Shown here piece by piece: positions 12,264-23,939 of a stretch of 64,000 nt of DNA. Source of the stretch: Epiperipatus broadwayi (lineage: Eukaryota > Onychophora > Udeonychophora > Euonychophora > Peripatidae); NCBI GenBank assembly GCA_028023455.1, contig JAQFVV010006854.1, positions 229,719-293,718 on the forward strand, in the 5' to 3' direction. The notes beneath the pieces were generated by a model, which made no database searches, was not told the origin of the DNA, and saw only the letters and a program-made list of their open reading frames with translations. How positions within the stretch are numbered: position 1 is the first letter of the stretch; each line of letters begins with the position of its first letter. The translations under genes and the position numbers were made by a program.

Positions 12264-15200
12264 ATTTTATTTTTAATAATATTATAAGTTATTTCGTTAA
12301 GTCTTAAATCTAAAGTAGTATTGTTATATAAAAGAGGAAGGGGGGGGGTTAACAGTTTATCATTTACTTACTGAATGTGGGGATTGGAAATAAATTGAAT
12401 ATTTTAAACAAAAGCATAGAATAGATAAATGTATTTGCATTGTATGTGTGAACTGCGTTGGTTTATCGATGCCTTAAAACGTAAAAACCGCAGAAACCAA
12501 AGAGAGATTCCTTAATGTTTTAGTTTTTATAATCAAAAGGGCATAAAGAAATGACACCAAATGGTAACTAACCTTGTCACATGGTCAGGGATGGAAAGGC
12601 TACAACCTCATGCTGATGCTGCACTCGTGACAACTCCTAAAGGGCACTGACCCGATGTTTGGCCGTCCCTCTCATCACTAAGTTTCTCAGTGGTCATCTT
12701 CTTATAAAAGCTGAATCTCTTCATAGCTTGGCAGCATCCAAACTATCGCAGGTCACTTTAATGATTAGTATAAGTATCTATGCTTGGTCTATTTCCACTC
12801 CTCCACATCTACTACTCTATTAATAAATTGTTAGTGTTTATAAATGATCAAAGAAATAGTGATTGCTAAGTTGGCAAGTGCACTCCTCATTAGGACTCCA
12901 TATTGTAATCTCACGACACACACAACTTAAATGTGAGGCATAAGATGAGATCGAATGATACCCAGGTAGAATTAAATTATGTATCAATTAATTAATTGTT
13001 TAATAAATAATTTGCATATATCTTTTTCTGTGTTGTGTGTCTGCTTGATTTTATAGAAATAATATAATGTCTCATTTCATTATCAACTCTTATTAAGTAT
13101 ATAGCAGTGGCCCTTAACCTTAATCATAATTTAGTTATAGTTTCTTGATCTCCCTGATCACCGGGTCTAGAAAGATATTGCTATTGTTATGGTAGACATG
13201 TTGTCATGTGGGTTTTTTTGTGAATGAAATGACTATGTTTGAATACAGTATCACAGGCCCTGAACCCACCTGTTGTACTGCTCTTCAAACATGGTGGTGG
13301 AATTTTGAAACATGTTAACAAGGCATACAAATTCTTACCGTTACAATATACATGTTTATATAATTTGTTAATATATATATATTTTAGAAAGTACTTCGCA
13401 ATTATTATATATATGTAAACTTAATCAAGCTAAATGTTTTTTTTTTAAATAAATACTCACAATTATTGTATTTATGTATACTTAATAAAATTAAATGCTT
13501 GTTAAATAAAGATGTATTGGAAGATGCAGTATATATATATATATGTATATATATACGTGTGTGTCTAATATTTAGTAATTGTAATAGAGTGGTGCAGTGC
13601 GATTTTTTTTATATAATCATCTATTCAATATTTATCAAATCTATGTTCGTAAATTAGTTAAATAACAATAATTATTAATTAATAAGGCTAAGAATAAACG
13701 CTGCATATAAGTTTATTTGATGACTTTGAAGAGAGGGGAAGTTTTATTATCATATAACGGATTTTCAGATATAGTAGTATACGGTCTCTTATATATATTA
13801 ATGTTAATAAGGCTTTAATCTTTAAGATTTTTTGACCGCATTTCTTGTACTGTGTTATTTGTTGATTATATCATGTCTCTACAATTTTTTATATTGTGTT
13901 TGTCAAATTACATCATCCAACCATCTCATGAACACTGGATACATCAGTTGCCTGGGATAATGAATCCTGTTAAAGGGGTAGTGAGAAGAAAATGGACATT
14001 AGCTTTCTCAAAACACTTCATTTCTGAACCCAGATCATGCTTAGGTGAATGGGTTCCTTTCTTTAATAATTAATTAGAGGCTAAGCAGCTATCAACTAAT
14101 TAAATTGGCATTATAATAAAGATTTTACTATGTTAAAGACACACATTTAAATATATAACATAATCACTGAATACCATACTGAATCTCACTCTTTTGTTTT
14201 ATAATTGCCTGTTGATATATGATCTGTGTGTTGCTATACCAATCTATTTTAAAGATTTGTTGGGATTATGTATATGTGACTATATTCAATTCAGTTTCCG
14301 GTTCATTTAACTAATTAAAACAGGTTAACTTCACCATATATTCACACCATAGATCTATTTCCGCTCTTCCTCTCTACCTAGTCAAATTAAAGCATACCAA
14401 ATGTTTTGTTTTATTTTATTTAAAAATCTAAGTATAATTGAATCTTATGTACATACACAGGTACTTTCTTGTTATTTGTAAATAATTCCATTAAATGCAA
14501 CATAAACAACCTTATGCTAACAATAAATTATAATTTATAATAGTAACCAAGATGTAGATATTTATTATTATATATGTGTGAACCTGACCATCATATGCTA
14601 GGATTCCTAAGAGCATTTTGTCTCTACCTTACCACTGGGCTGCATTAGAAAAATTAATTCTTGTGAGGTTAAGAGAGTGAATCACTTAGTTAGGATCTAG
14701 GTGAGACTCGAATCCCCTTTACCTATGTCTCTGGATCAGGTTAAAGCAATACTTCTAAACTTTTTTTTTTTTTATTATATATTTAACTATTAACTTTTTT
14801 ACATTATAAATTATCTTTTTATTACATTATTAAATATTTACATCTTTATAATCCCATTTCCAAAAACCAACTGACAAATTTTCAAATTTTTTTATACTTG
14901 TTTAACAATTCCCTTTCTATACTTTCTGACAGTTACAATCGTAATCAAAAAGAAAAAGAAAAGAAAGAAGAAAAGTTCATTAATTACTTCAAGATTTTGA
15001 ATTATTTTATATTTAAAGAATAAATGACTTTATGATCTTTTTTTTTATTAAAGAAAATTATTTATTATAGATAAATACTTTGATGTCTTATTTTATAATA
15101 ACAACTTGAAAAAACAGTTTTTAAGACTGGTTTTCATCGTTCGTAGCTGCATTGGCCTCAAGTACAACTATAGTATGTTCTGCTAAAGAAGGTTCTTTTG

Positions 15201-15825
15201 TGTAGATCATTTGATTATATAGTCAGTTCTATTAGATTTCAATGCCAATCAATGTTTAATTGGTGATTCTGAGTACTATTCCTATCACTGGTTTGGATAG
15301 GCCTCTTTTCTGCATTTCAGTAAACTGTTTTTGAGGTTATATCTCACTATTGTATAGAGCTGAAAGAATTCCAGGAACCACTATAAATTTCCTGCCGGCA
15401 CAAGAATATATCTGTGTGAACCACTTTGTCATGTAATCATTTTTTTTGATTGATTTTAACTACAGTCTGTTGTTTATTTTGTGTTTTTTGAGTGGTATCC
15501 TCATCATTTTCTGCCACAACTAATCACTTTCACCAGCTCATACTATGGATGATAGTATCTGAAGTAAACTCGTTTTTCTTTCATTATGCTCAGCTATTAT
15601 TCTGACTAGAAGTGCCTATCTGACGACATGTAAAATATTTAATATGTGCTGCAATTGATTTTCTTTTTGTTTACAATATTCATTAATACTTTTTTATGAC
15701 ACATTAATAGATATTTTATTTACAGTTGTTGAGAATGCAATATAAATAAATAAAAAAAGAAAAGGGAGATAAATGAATTATATTAAATTAATAAAATAAA
15801 CAATGTTAATAGAAAAATTAGCTAA
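12264..15825. other. Unclassified DNA with decayed patches
   Basis: No intact gene is visible. Less AT-rich patches occur at 12,560-12,900, 13,900-14,070, 14,590-14,760 and 15,120-15,650. The last contains minus-strand segments that look coding-like, with AEHTIVVLEANAATNDEN near 15,190-15,120. They are too short and too interrupted to name. A homopolymer T run follows the 14,590-14,760 patch, as expected for an old retroposed sequence on the minus strand. Confidence 0.4.
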
Positions 15826-15826
15826 G

Positions 15827-15846
15827 TGTGTGTGTGTGTGTGTGTG
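15827..15846. repeat. (TG)n microsatellite
   Basis: About ten uninterrupted TG units. Confidence 0.85.
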
Positions 15847-16716
15847 ATCTGTTTGTAATAACTGGAAAATGTATTTGTAATTTATATTTTATATATACAT
15901 GTTTAAATATATATTTATTTATTTTAAAATTATCTGTATTACTTTTTTTTAATATTTGATGTCGTCAATTGGATGGTAATGTTCGAAAAAGAAGTTGAAA
16001 ACAAATTACAGTTTAATATATGCATGAATACGATAACTAACAATGAAGGTTGGACAGTATGTGACTCATGAAATTGAATAATTTAAAAATACTATGAAAA
16101 TCATTGACATAATACCAGAATTGTGAGGAGAGTGGTGAACATTATTATTTGTTTTCACTATTATTCAGTATGCTTCTAAATAGCCTAGCAAAATTTTGTT
16201 TTGGTTAATTTTATTTTATTTTATTATCTGAAAAAAAATAAAATCATTTAAATTTTATATAATTATCAAAAATGCCCAGTAAAATAACTCAGATATCCAA
16301 GGTATTGTTTGTCTCTTTATTGTTATCTACCTGATTATAGCAGTCTTAACACAAAGATGCATATATGAAAGAAGAATTGTAATAAATAATGGTCTATTCA
16401 CCCATCACTGGAGAAAAGAATCAACACCACAACTTGAAAAGAACTTCCAATAACTTTTAATTAATTCTACTAATCCATCTTGTCTATATTTTTACAAAAG
16501 TAAATACTTCATGACTAGATGAAATCCCTCCAGATCTATGCAAACTACAACTAAAACTATAGTTAATTTTCATAACCATGGTTGTCCAAGTTTGAAGATG
16601 AAATATAAATTTTGAAGCTCTTATTTTTTTTATTTGTTAATCAAATGTGAAAACAAGGAAAAGGTCAAAGTGATTATAATTGATATTTAAACAGTTGTTA
16701 ATATATATAATAAAGA

Positions 16717-17192
16717 AATCAAGTCATATATCATGTGACTTGTTTTAAGCTTGTATTACAGACATGTTATATAGGAAGAATGCTAATAGCTCAACAAGCT
16801 TTTTATCATATGTGCTGCAAAAGAAACTATCTGGAATTATTCCTATCATCAAACTATTTTTGAGCTGTTGGCAATCCTCAGTAAGGGGTTAGGATTTAAA
16901 AACATATAAATGTCTGAAAATTTCAGATTTTCTACTTGATAGTTAAGTATTAGATAAGTGCTGGCCTTGAGTTGGTATTTTAGATCTAGTGTCTGAATAT
17001 CCTAGCACCTCCCTGAAGAGAACCAAAAGCTCAAAACTGGTTTGAGGATAGGGATAATTGTAGACAGAGATTTTTAAATACTTTCCTTGTGGCACTTTTG
17101 ATAAAAAGTTTGTTAGAGGTATTAGCATGCTCCTTATATTACATATCTATAATACAAGCTTAAAACAAGTTACATGATATATATCTTGATTT
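16717..17192. mobile_element. Fold-back (long inverted repeat) element
   Basis: Positions 16717-16903 and the reverse complement of about 17000-17192 align along their length. The outer 46 bases match almost perfectly, with blocks ATCATGTGACTTGTTTTAAG and GCTTGTATTA. Inside come AAGAATGCTAATA.CTC.ACAA, CTTTTTATCA and TATC(A/C)TCAAAC. The unpaired middle is only about 100 bp. There is no coding capacity, so this is a fold-back or MITE-like element. Confidence 0.7.
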
Positions 17193-17199
17193 TTTTATT

Positions 17200-17545
17200 A
17201 TTATAATTTTGCTCTTGAGGCTTTGGCAATCTTATATTGCTGAAGTTATTAATATATGGTGAGACTGAAGTGTTTTTAGATCCATGTATCTATTTAAGTT
17301 ATATAGCTGAATTTGAAGATGTATATGTATCTGAAAATTCCAAATTTTCTATTTAATAATTAAATATTAGATAAGTGCTGGCCTTGAGTTGGTATTTTAA
17401 ATCTAGTGTCTGAATATCCCAGTGCCTCACTGAGGAGAGTCAACAACTTGATTCAAAATCAGTTTGGGGATAGGAATAATTCTAGATAGAGATTTCTAAA
17501 TGCTTTCTCTTGTGGCACTTAAGATAAAAATCTAGAATGCTCTCT
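17200..17545. repeat. Partial direct copy of the fold-back element
   Basis: Positions 17320-17545 repeat 16905-17140 in the same orientation. Shared blocks include AGATAAGTGCTGGCCTTGAG, TTGGTATTTTA, ATCTAGTGTCTGAATATCC and CTTGTGGCACTT. The stretch 17,210-17,250 also echoes the left arm near 16,862-16,890. The copy lacks an outer left arm and stops at a CT-rich run beside the palindrome at 17551. Confidence 0.75.
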
Positions 17546-17549
17546 CTCT

Positions 17550-17550
<1 letters not shown>

Positions 17551-17588
<38 letters not shown>
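17551..17588. repeat. Perfect palindrome, CCTATA...TATAGG
   Basis: A 38-bp perfect palindrome with an (AT)n core and CC/GG ends. It is separated by two bases from the palindrome at 17591-17654. Confidence 0.9.
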
Positions 17589-17590
17589 AT

Positions 17591-17654
17591 ATATAACCAT
17601 GAAAACATTATATATATATATATATATATATATATAATGTTTTCATGGTTATAT
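17591..17654. repeat. Perfect 64-bp palindrome with AT core
   Basis: The left arm ATATAACCATGAAAACATTA pairs perfectly with the right arm TAATGTTTTCATGGTTATAT around an (AT)n centre. Confidence 0.9.
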
Positions 17655-17743
17655 GATGTAAATAAAGTAGTTTTTGAGTTAAGCCATGTGTTATTTTTGT
17701 TTACTTCACAATGTATCAGTGAAATAGCATATATATATATATT

Positions 17744-19248
17744 ATAACAAAATCCTATTTACCTCTCACTAGACAGGTGTGTACTACCGAATATGTATAT
17801 GATGTATCAATATACGTGCCTGTGTATTTTTATTTAATTAAGTGATTTGACCTAAAATATTATTATTCAAACTTATGGGTTATTCTCGCAACTGTAATAT
17901 ATCCCCAATGCGTATTTATGGTCGTCCGAAGGACACCAAGCGCCAATCCTATACAAATATAAGAATTACACAAAGTGGATATATTACCAACAAGAATACT
18001 ATTTATGTAATGTGAGAGAGGTTTTGACCATCAGCTAGCTCAGTCTCATGGTCAGATGGCATCACAGCCATGAGTAGCTATGAATGGGGTTACGAGTTCT
18101 CTTTTATTTTTATTTTTAAACATAAAAATAAATAAAATAATCATAAACTAAATAAATGGATTTATAAACAATTAAACTAAGTCAATATTCTACTTTCTTG
18201 ATATATTTATTTAATATTATAAAAAAAAAAACAATATTTAGCACTCTGTCATTTCAAATCGCAATCATACATCATTCTTTTAATAGATCTCTCATACATA
18301 TCTCAAGTAGTGAAGGTCGATACTATGAAAAGTTTGTATCATGTGACTTTCAACACTAGTTACTTTCTTATGTCCGTAATGGAATGAAGCTTTAAAGAAA
18401 TCTTATAAAGTTAGTTCACACATCACCTTCACTGATTATTGAAAAATACAAAATTTCCTTTTTATAGAGAAGATTTAAAAAGATCAATGATTAAAGTTCT
18501 TTACCTGGCTTTCCCGGGAAGTAGTAGAAGCAATTTTTATTTATTTATTATATAGTTCCATTCCACAGGTAAATTAGGCAATTCAAGGTAATGATTTGAG
18601 ATCTTTATGTCCATTGGCAGATGAGGTTCATTTGATTCCACGCTGGAATTATGTGTTGTTTCGAGGCATCATGGTTTTATTGAGGCAGCTGCAGCAGGTT
18701 GGGATCAGGGGCCTGAATCCAATGTGGCTTCTCTTACCCCGACATGTCTTTTGAAATCGCCATTATATATTTTAAATATTAAAACCGTTTAGGTGTTCAC
18801 TGTTGTAGCTCTGCCGGAAAAAGATCCTATGCATTCTGGGTGGCTCGCTTTTATAGCCCCCTCCATTGGTTCTAGAAGCTTTTTATCTCACTTTCGATTT
18901 TCAATGTGGAATGACTAGATCTGTTAGACGTGTGAAAACTCATGTAGTAGCTTCTATTGTAATATAACAGAAAAATAAATCTCATTCTGCCAGAAAACTC
19001 TAGTTGTTTCAATGTGAAACAAAAATCTCGTTTCTCTCTTTTCACTATTTAATTCATTTATACACGCATTTGTCACACACATATATATATCATTTAAAAT
19101 GACAGAGTCCTTCCCCCCATGTTTATGTATTTGTAACCACCACCACATAATAAACAAAATTAAATATTATATATATCTCTACATCTATATATGTCTACCG
19201 ATTAAATAATTTATTTGTGACTGGGTTCAAACCCATTCTGTCACAATA
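17744..19248 (-). repeat. 3' LTR of the Gypsy element
   Basis: This 1,505-bp copy matches 23940-25444. In element orientation it begins (TA)TTGTGACAGAATGGG next to the PPT and ends near GGATTTTGTTAT. It retains the CCAAT and TATA motifs of the other LTR. The left flank is an (AT)n run, the probable insertion site. Confidence 0.95.
18848..18869 (-). promoter_or_regulatory. CCAAT/TATA core promoter in the 3' LTR
   Basis: On the minus strand CCAAT (18869-18865) is followed by GGAGGGGGCTATAAAAG, placing a TATA box at 18856-18848. It is the counterpart of the promoter in the 5' LTR and could drive transcription out of the element to the left. Confidence 0.7.
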
Positions 19249-19259
19249 CCCTCTCCTCC
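19249..19259 (-). other. Polypurine tract
   Basis: On the minus strand GGAGGAGAGGG lies directly against the start of the 3' LTR. This is the expected place and composition of the plus-strand primer of an LTR retrotransposon. Confidence 0.85.
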
Positions 19260-19484
19260 AAAAGCCTTCAAATACATTTGCATATTTTGAATGGCTCCTT
19301 TTGTACAACACTTATGTATTACCTGATTCTTTGATTTGCCCTTTGCTTGCAAAAGGCCAGGCTGGCTTTAATGACTGAGCATTATATGGCCCCCTGATTC
19401 CATGCCCTGTGTCCACCCAAAATGCATTATCCCCTTGATTATGGCAGATAGTTATGGGCCTTCATATAGGTTGCAAAATTTGTG

Positions 19485-20460
19485 TCATACGAACTTACCC
19501 AAATCACTGACATGAGGGGTTTTAATCATGACTCTATCCCCTACTTTAAATATGGGTGCCCTATGTCTCACTTTCTTTTCCCTTTGATGGCTCACCTGCT
19601 GTAATGTCTGATATGCTCTAATGTGGTCACTCTTCTTGTCAATGGGTGGTTCTTCCATCCCTGGCACAAAAGTCTTTATCTGACATGGTATGTGCTGTCC
19701 AAATTGGAGGCGAAATGGAGCGAAACCACTAGATTCATTTATGTTCCAGTTTTTGAAATCCACCACTTGAGGAGTCCATTTAACCCAGCCTTTATGATTC
19801 ATGCCCATATACATGTGAAACAAATGCCCCAATTCCCTCATTACTCATTCACAGGGGTTGGATTGTGGGTTCTTGATGGAGGTAAAACTATGTCTAATCC
19901 CCTGTTGTTTGATCCACTTGCACCATTCCTTAGACATGAAGGGAGTACCATGATCAGACAATATGCTCTTGGGTTTTCCAGTCTCTGTAAAATGTCTGCC
20001 TTCTAGCATTTTGATGGCATTCTTTGTGTTCGCCTGCGCAATAGGATATGCTGACTCGTATTTTGAGAATAAATCGTATGTGATGGGGAGATATTTTTTT
20101 TATTGAATGCCGGCAGAGGGCTGTAAAAATTTAATGCTATCATTTCTTGTGGTCTATTTGGTATTATTGACAGCATGGGAGCTGCATAATTCCGGTTTTC
20201 TGGTTTGGTTTTCTGACAACTTTCACAATCCCTCAACATGTTCAAAACTGATGCATGGATGTTTGGCCAGGAAAACCATTTTCGAACCAAATGCTCAGTT
20301 TTAAAGCACCATAATGGCCATATAGTTGGTGGACATAACTTGTCACCTCTCTCCGCAATGTAGGAGGTATAACTGGTTTCCACTGCTTTGGATCATCATG
20401 TGTTCGGTACTGTAGAATATTTCTGTGAAGCCGGTACCTTGTTTCCTTTTCTGTCTTTGT
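19485..20460 (-). pseudogene. Integrase pseudogene of the Gypsy element
   Basis: The segment encodes the retroviral-type integrase that would insert the cDNA. An N-terminal HHCC zinc domain is visible as HQLYGHYG and, after a frameshift, CESCQ (H-x3-H and C-x2-C). The catalytic core starts at LNFYSPLP, where the first catalytic aspartate expected before the F/L-Y-x-PLP motif is replaced by asparagine. The second aspartate (SDHGTPF) and the glutamate (NPQSNPCE) are present. A TGA stop follows that glutamate directly, and the C-terminal part continues at 19841 with GFAPFRLQFGQ and a KVGDRVMIKTP segment typical of the Gypsy integrase C-terminal domain. At least one frameshift, one stop and the D-to-N change make it dead. 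Confidence 0.9.
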
Positions 20461-20576
20461 TGAGCTCTCACCATTTGTTCCTTTTCCTATTCATTTGATT
20501 ATCTCTCTTAATTGTTCATCTTGATGCTGCCAATCTTCAAAATTAGCCAGGTCCTCTTCAACCCTCTAGTTCCTTC

Positions 20577-21390
20577 CTATATCCATACTGGCAATATAAG
20601 GTTCTCCACACCTGGATAATCAGGATGGTGACCAGATGGATTCCAGCTCAAAATATCAGCCACAATATTCTCCAGTCTTTTACAATATTGAACGGTATAA
20701 TTATATTCCTGCAACAACAAGCTCCAACGGATCAGCTGGCTGTTGGTGAGGTAGCTATGATTTATAAACTCGAAGCTCTTATGATCAGTCCTTACGATGA
20801 CTTCTGACCCTAATAAAAACGGACGAAACTTCTGAAATGCCCAGATGATTGCCAGCACTTCCTTTTCTGTAGTGGAGTAATTTAATTCGGGCCCCTTGAG
20901 TAATCTGCTGATGAAATACAGCACTCCCATTTGATTTCCTTCCTGTATTTGTGACAGTGTATCCCCCAAACCATATCCACTGCTATCTATTTGTACCACA
21001 AATGGTTTGGTAAAATCCGGAAAAGAAAGCATAACTTGTCTAGTAAATCCCTCCTTTATGTCTTTGAGAGCCCTCTCCTGTTCTTGATCCCATTTCCAGG
21101 GTGTACCTTTTCTCAATAATCTAACCAAAGGTTCTGTCCATTCAGCCAATCGCTCATGGAATCTGTTGTAGAAGTTACAAAGACCCAAGAATGACCATAC
21201 CTGCTTTCCAGATTTGGGTTTAGGAAACTCCTTGATGGCCGATACCTTGTCTGGGTGGGGTTTCATCCCCTGGGCTCCCACTAAGTGACCCAAAAATGTC
21301 ACTTCATCTTTCATCATAGTACTTTTTTAAAATTGATTTTGATACCCTTATTTTGACATTCCCAAAGAAACATCTCAACATCTTTTTGAT
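20577..21390 (-). pseudogene. RT C-terminal part and RNase H pseudogene
   Basis: The segment continues pol after the YVDD region. A TAG stop just after the RT part and a frameshift near 21,320 separate it from the upstream frame. EVTFLGHLVG and FLGLCNFYNRF mark the RT thumb/connection. The RNase H domain, which removes RNA from RNA-DNA hybrids, follows with three acidic positions recognisable in QIDSSGYGLG, TEKEVLAIIWAFQKF and VRTDHKSF. The open part of 246 residues at 21317-20577 is the longest undamaged RNase H-containing piece. About 120 bp separate its stop from the integrase remnant. Confidence 0.93.
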
Positions 21391-21391
21391 G

Positions 21392-22519
21392 CTACTCAAT
21401 ACTGGATGAGGCTGTCAATACGTCATCAACATACATAGTTATGCATTTCTTGATTTCATCTGCCAACACTTGGTCTAGACACCTTAACAAACCAGCCCCA
21501 CTATTTATGAGCCCAAATGGCATTCTGTTAAATTGGTACAAGTATCCTCCATACCGAAAAGCTGTATATTGCCAGTCCTCTGGGTGGAGCTGGATCTGCC
21601 AGTAACTGGCTGTCAGGTCAAATGTTGAGAATACCCGCTTACCCTTGAATCCTCCCAATAACTCATGTATCAGAGGTGGAATGTTACAGTCTGGAATTGT
21701 TGCCTGGTTCAATTTTCTTGCATCCAGACATAATCTAATGGCCCCACTCTTCTTCTTAACCACCACTAGAGGGTTACAATATGGTGATGAACATTTAGAT
21801 ATTATCCCCCATTCTACCATCTGGTTTACTTGTTTTGTTACCTCCTCCCTATATTGGTATGGCACAGGATATGAGCGTGATTGCAAAGGCTGGTCCTGCC
21901 TCAGTTTGATGTGTTGTTCAAAACCTGGTATTATGCCTGGTACTTCTGAAAATACTTGATGATATTGATATAACATCTGCCTGAAAGCCTCCTTCTCCTC
22001 TTTGTTTCCCACAATTATCTCCTGGATTTTCTCTTCAATATCACTCTCTTTCCCTTCTGTCTGGATTACTCCTATTGATTGATGTAACTGTGCTGTGGTA
22101 AACTTGGTGGCTTCCCCTTCACATGTGAACCAACTGGTTTTAAAATCTATTGCACATCGATACCATTTCAAGAAATCTGTTCCTATCAATATGTCATGTA
22201 TCAGATCTTTCATAATTAGAAAGACATGAGGAAATGGTTTTCCATTGATATGAAGATCCATCCATACCTGCTTGGGTTCAATCCTAGCCATTTTATTATT
22301 TGACATTCTGATTTGGATGGGTTTAATAGGTAGGGTCCATGTGCTAGTCTGACAGCCGATGATTTGTATATACACTTCCTCAGACATCACAGAGATCTGG
22401 CTGTCAGAATCTACCAATGCCTCAGCCTGCCTCCCAGCAATCTCTATTTCGATTTTTGGACAGCCCACACTTGCATATTTAGGAATCCATTCCTTATCAG
22501 AACATATCAGGTTTTTCAT
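21392..22519 (-). pseudogene. Protease-reverse transcriptase piece of the Gypsy pol
   Basis: The open part has 375 residues. Near residue 35 is ALVDSDSQIS, the aspartic protease active-site loop, in which the glycine of the usual D-(S/T)-G triad is an aspartate, so the protease is probably inactive. ILIGTDFL near residue 110 is the usual second protease landmark. RT motifs follow: RLCLDARKLNQAT, TFDLTASYWQIQL with the first catalytic aspartate, YQFNRMPFGL, and YVDDVL near the end with the catalytic pair. It ends in a TAG directly after the catalytic region. The upstream start is probably not native; a frameshift separates it from gag. Confidence 0.94.
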
Positions 22520-22524
22520 GCACC

Positions 22525-23086
22525 TCTCTTCCCCCCTTCCGGTCCCAGTTTTCTTTTTTCATTTCCTTCTGACATTGTTTGCTGATCTCTAATTGTCCTA
22601 GTACTCTATCAACCTCCTTTACACTTTTCCTTGATGTATCCCCTATGCTTATCACTACTTCACTTGGTAGATTTCTGCATACAATCCTTAAAATGTTTTT
22701 TTTGACAAATTACATGCTTCTAATTTCCTCAGTTGTGCCACCTGACATCTGAAGAACTGGACATGTGTCTCTTCCTCTTCCTCCTTAAACCCTTTCTGAA
22801 TGATATGGGCTTTGATTCGTTCCTGAAGTTCCTCATTCCAGAATATTTTGTTTATAGCACTCTCATACTCTCCAAACATCTTTGGCTTCATCATTAGTGA
22901 CCCCCACCAATCCCAGGTGTGTTCTTGCAAGTGGCTGTGGGCCACTATTATTTTATCACATTCTAACATCTCATATCTGTAAAAGTATCTTTTTAAACTT
23001 TTTAGATGTTCCCCGGACTTTTCCCCCTTTTCCCCTGCAATCTGTATTTTAATCATCTCATTTCCTTTCCTCTCCATTTCTCTCAC
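22525..23086 (-). pseudogene. gag pseudogene of the Gypsy element
   Basis: This encodes the structural capsid precursor of the retrotransposon. The open part at 23086-22688 holds the retrotransposon gag core: an HLKSLKRYFYRYEM stretch, then AHSHLQEHTWDWWGSL with the conserved W pair, then FFRCQVAQLRKLEA. The frame breaks at a run of A (KKTF) and continues in another frame to about 22,525 with a lysine- and glutamate-rich tail. I see no CCHC zinc knuckle, which may be lost or may never have been present. The domain resembles the gag of the element at 59.4-61 kb, particularly around the W-W-x-SL motif and the (R/Q)VA(Q/R)LR motif. Confidence 0.85.
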
Positions 23087-23349
23087 CCTTATATATTATT
23101 TTAATTTATTTCTTTGGGTTTTCTATCTCTGGTTAGATGTCTCAGACTCACTCCCCCATCCCAGCACCCTGCACTGCCCTCCTGTTAGCCACTTTACTCT
23201 CGAAACCTCATCCACTTAGACAAACAAACAAAAAAATAACAGATTGCGTATCTTTGACCTACTGCACCAACACGACATGACAAAATGGTTATTTCTTGAA
23301 ACCTCCCCCATCATCCAACAATAATCATGGATTACCTATTCTTGGCCTA

Positions 23350-23870
23350 TTGCACTTCCTTTATTTAAAATGATCTGAGCGATATATGTATATATTCCAA
23401 ACAGATGTACTTTAATCTATTTAAAGTGATTCGCATTTGAACCATCTATTTATATATACAAACGTTTTTCCCATAATAATCCAACTAAATATCGCTTTGA
23501 TAATGGATTTAAAAAGAAAACACAGCATGTATTTTAATTTATTTAAACTAATTGAGTGATATATATACAAAACAAATGTACTTTAATCTATTTAAGGTGA
23601 TTTGCATTTAAACCATCTATTTAAATATACAAACATTTTCCCCGTAATAATCTAACTAAATATCGCGTTGTTAACGGATTTAAAAAACAAAAACAAAACA
23701 ACAGCATATATTTTAATTTATTTAAACTGATTGAGTGATATAGATATATATATATACAAAACAAATGTACTTTAATCTATTTAAAGTGATTCATGTTTGA
23801 ATTCTCTATTTAAAAACCTATAAATACTTTTCCCACAATACTATAAACAAATATCGCTTTGTTAACATAT
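23350..23870. repeat. Three tandem units in the Gypsy leader, period about 171-189 bp
   Basis: Between PBS and gag, the block AC(A/G)(A)ATGTACTTTAATCTATTTAA(A/G)GTGATT recurs at about 23401, 23572 and 23761. Each unit also carries ACCATCTATTTA-like, AACTAAATATCGC and TTTTAATTTATTTAAAC blocks. Tandem repeats in the untranslated leader often vary in number between copies of one family. Confidence 0.85.
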
Positions 23871-23920
23871 TTCTAATATCTCATAACTCTCCCCATTCCC
23901 CTCTACTTCTCTTCGAAGCC

Positions 23921-23937
23921 CTTTAGTTGGGATGCCA
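23921..23937 (-). other. Primer-binding site
   Basis: On the minus strand TGGCATCCCAACTAAAG follows the 5' LTR end after two bases (CA). It starts with TGG, complementary to the CCA end of a tRNA. I did not assign the tRNA. Confidence 0.75.
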
Positions 23938-23939
23938 TG

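Noticed and set aside
13852-14073. Open frame of 73 codons with a mixed composition
   Set aside because: No family, signal or splice context could be supported; kept only as a less AT-rich patch.
14590-14775. Possible minus-strand tRNA-derived SINE with a T run at its right side and a GACTCGAATCCCC B-box-like word
   Set aside because: No acceptor or anticodon stem could be paired and no target duplication was found.
19623-20304. Plus-strand open frames over the integrase region
   Set aside because: They are the reverse of the minus-strand integrase remnant, which has the conserved motifs.
21645-22592. Plus-strand open frames over protease and RT
   Set aside because: Shadows of the minus-strand pol; no conserved motif.
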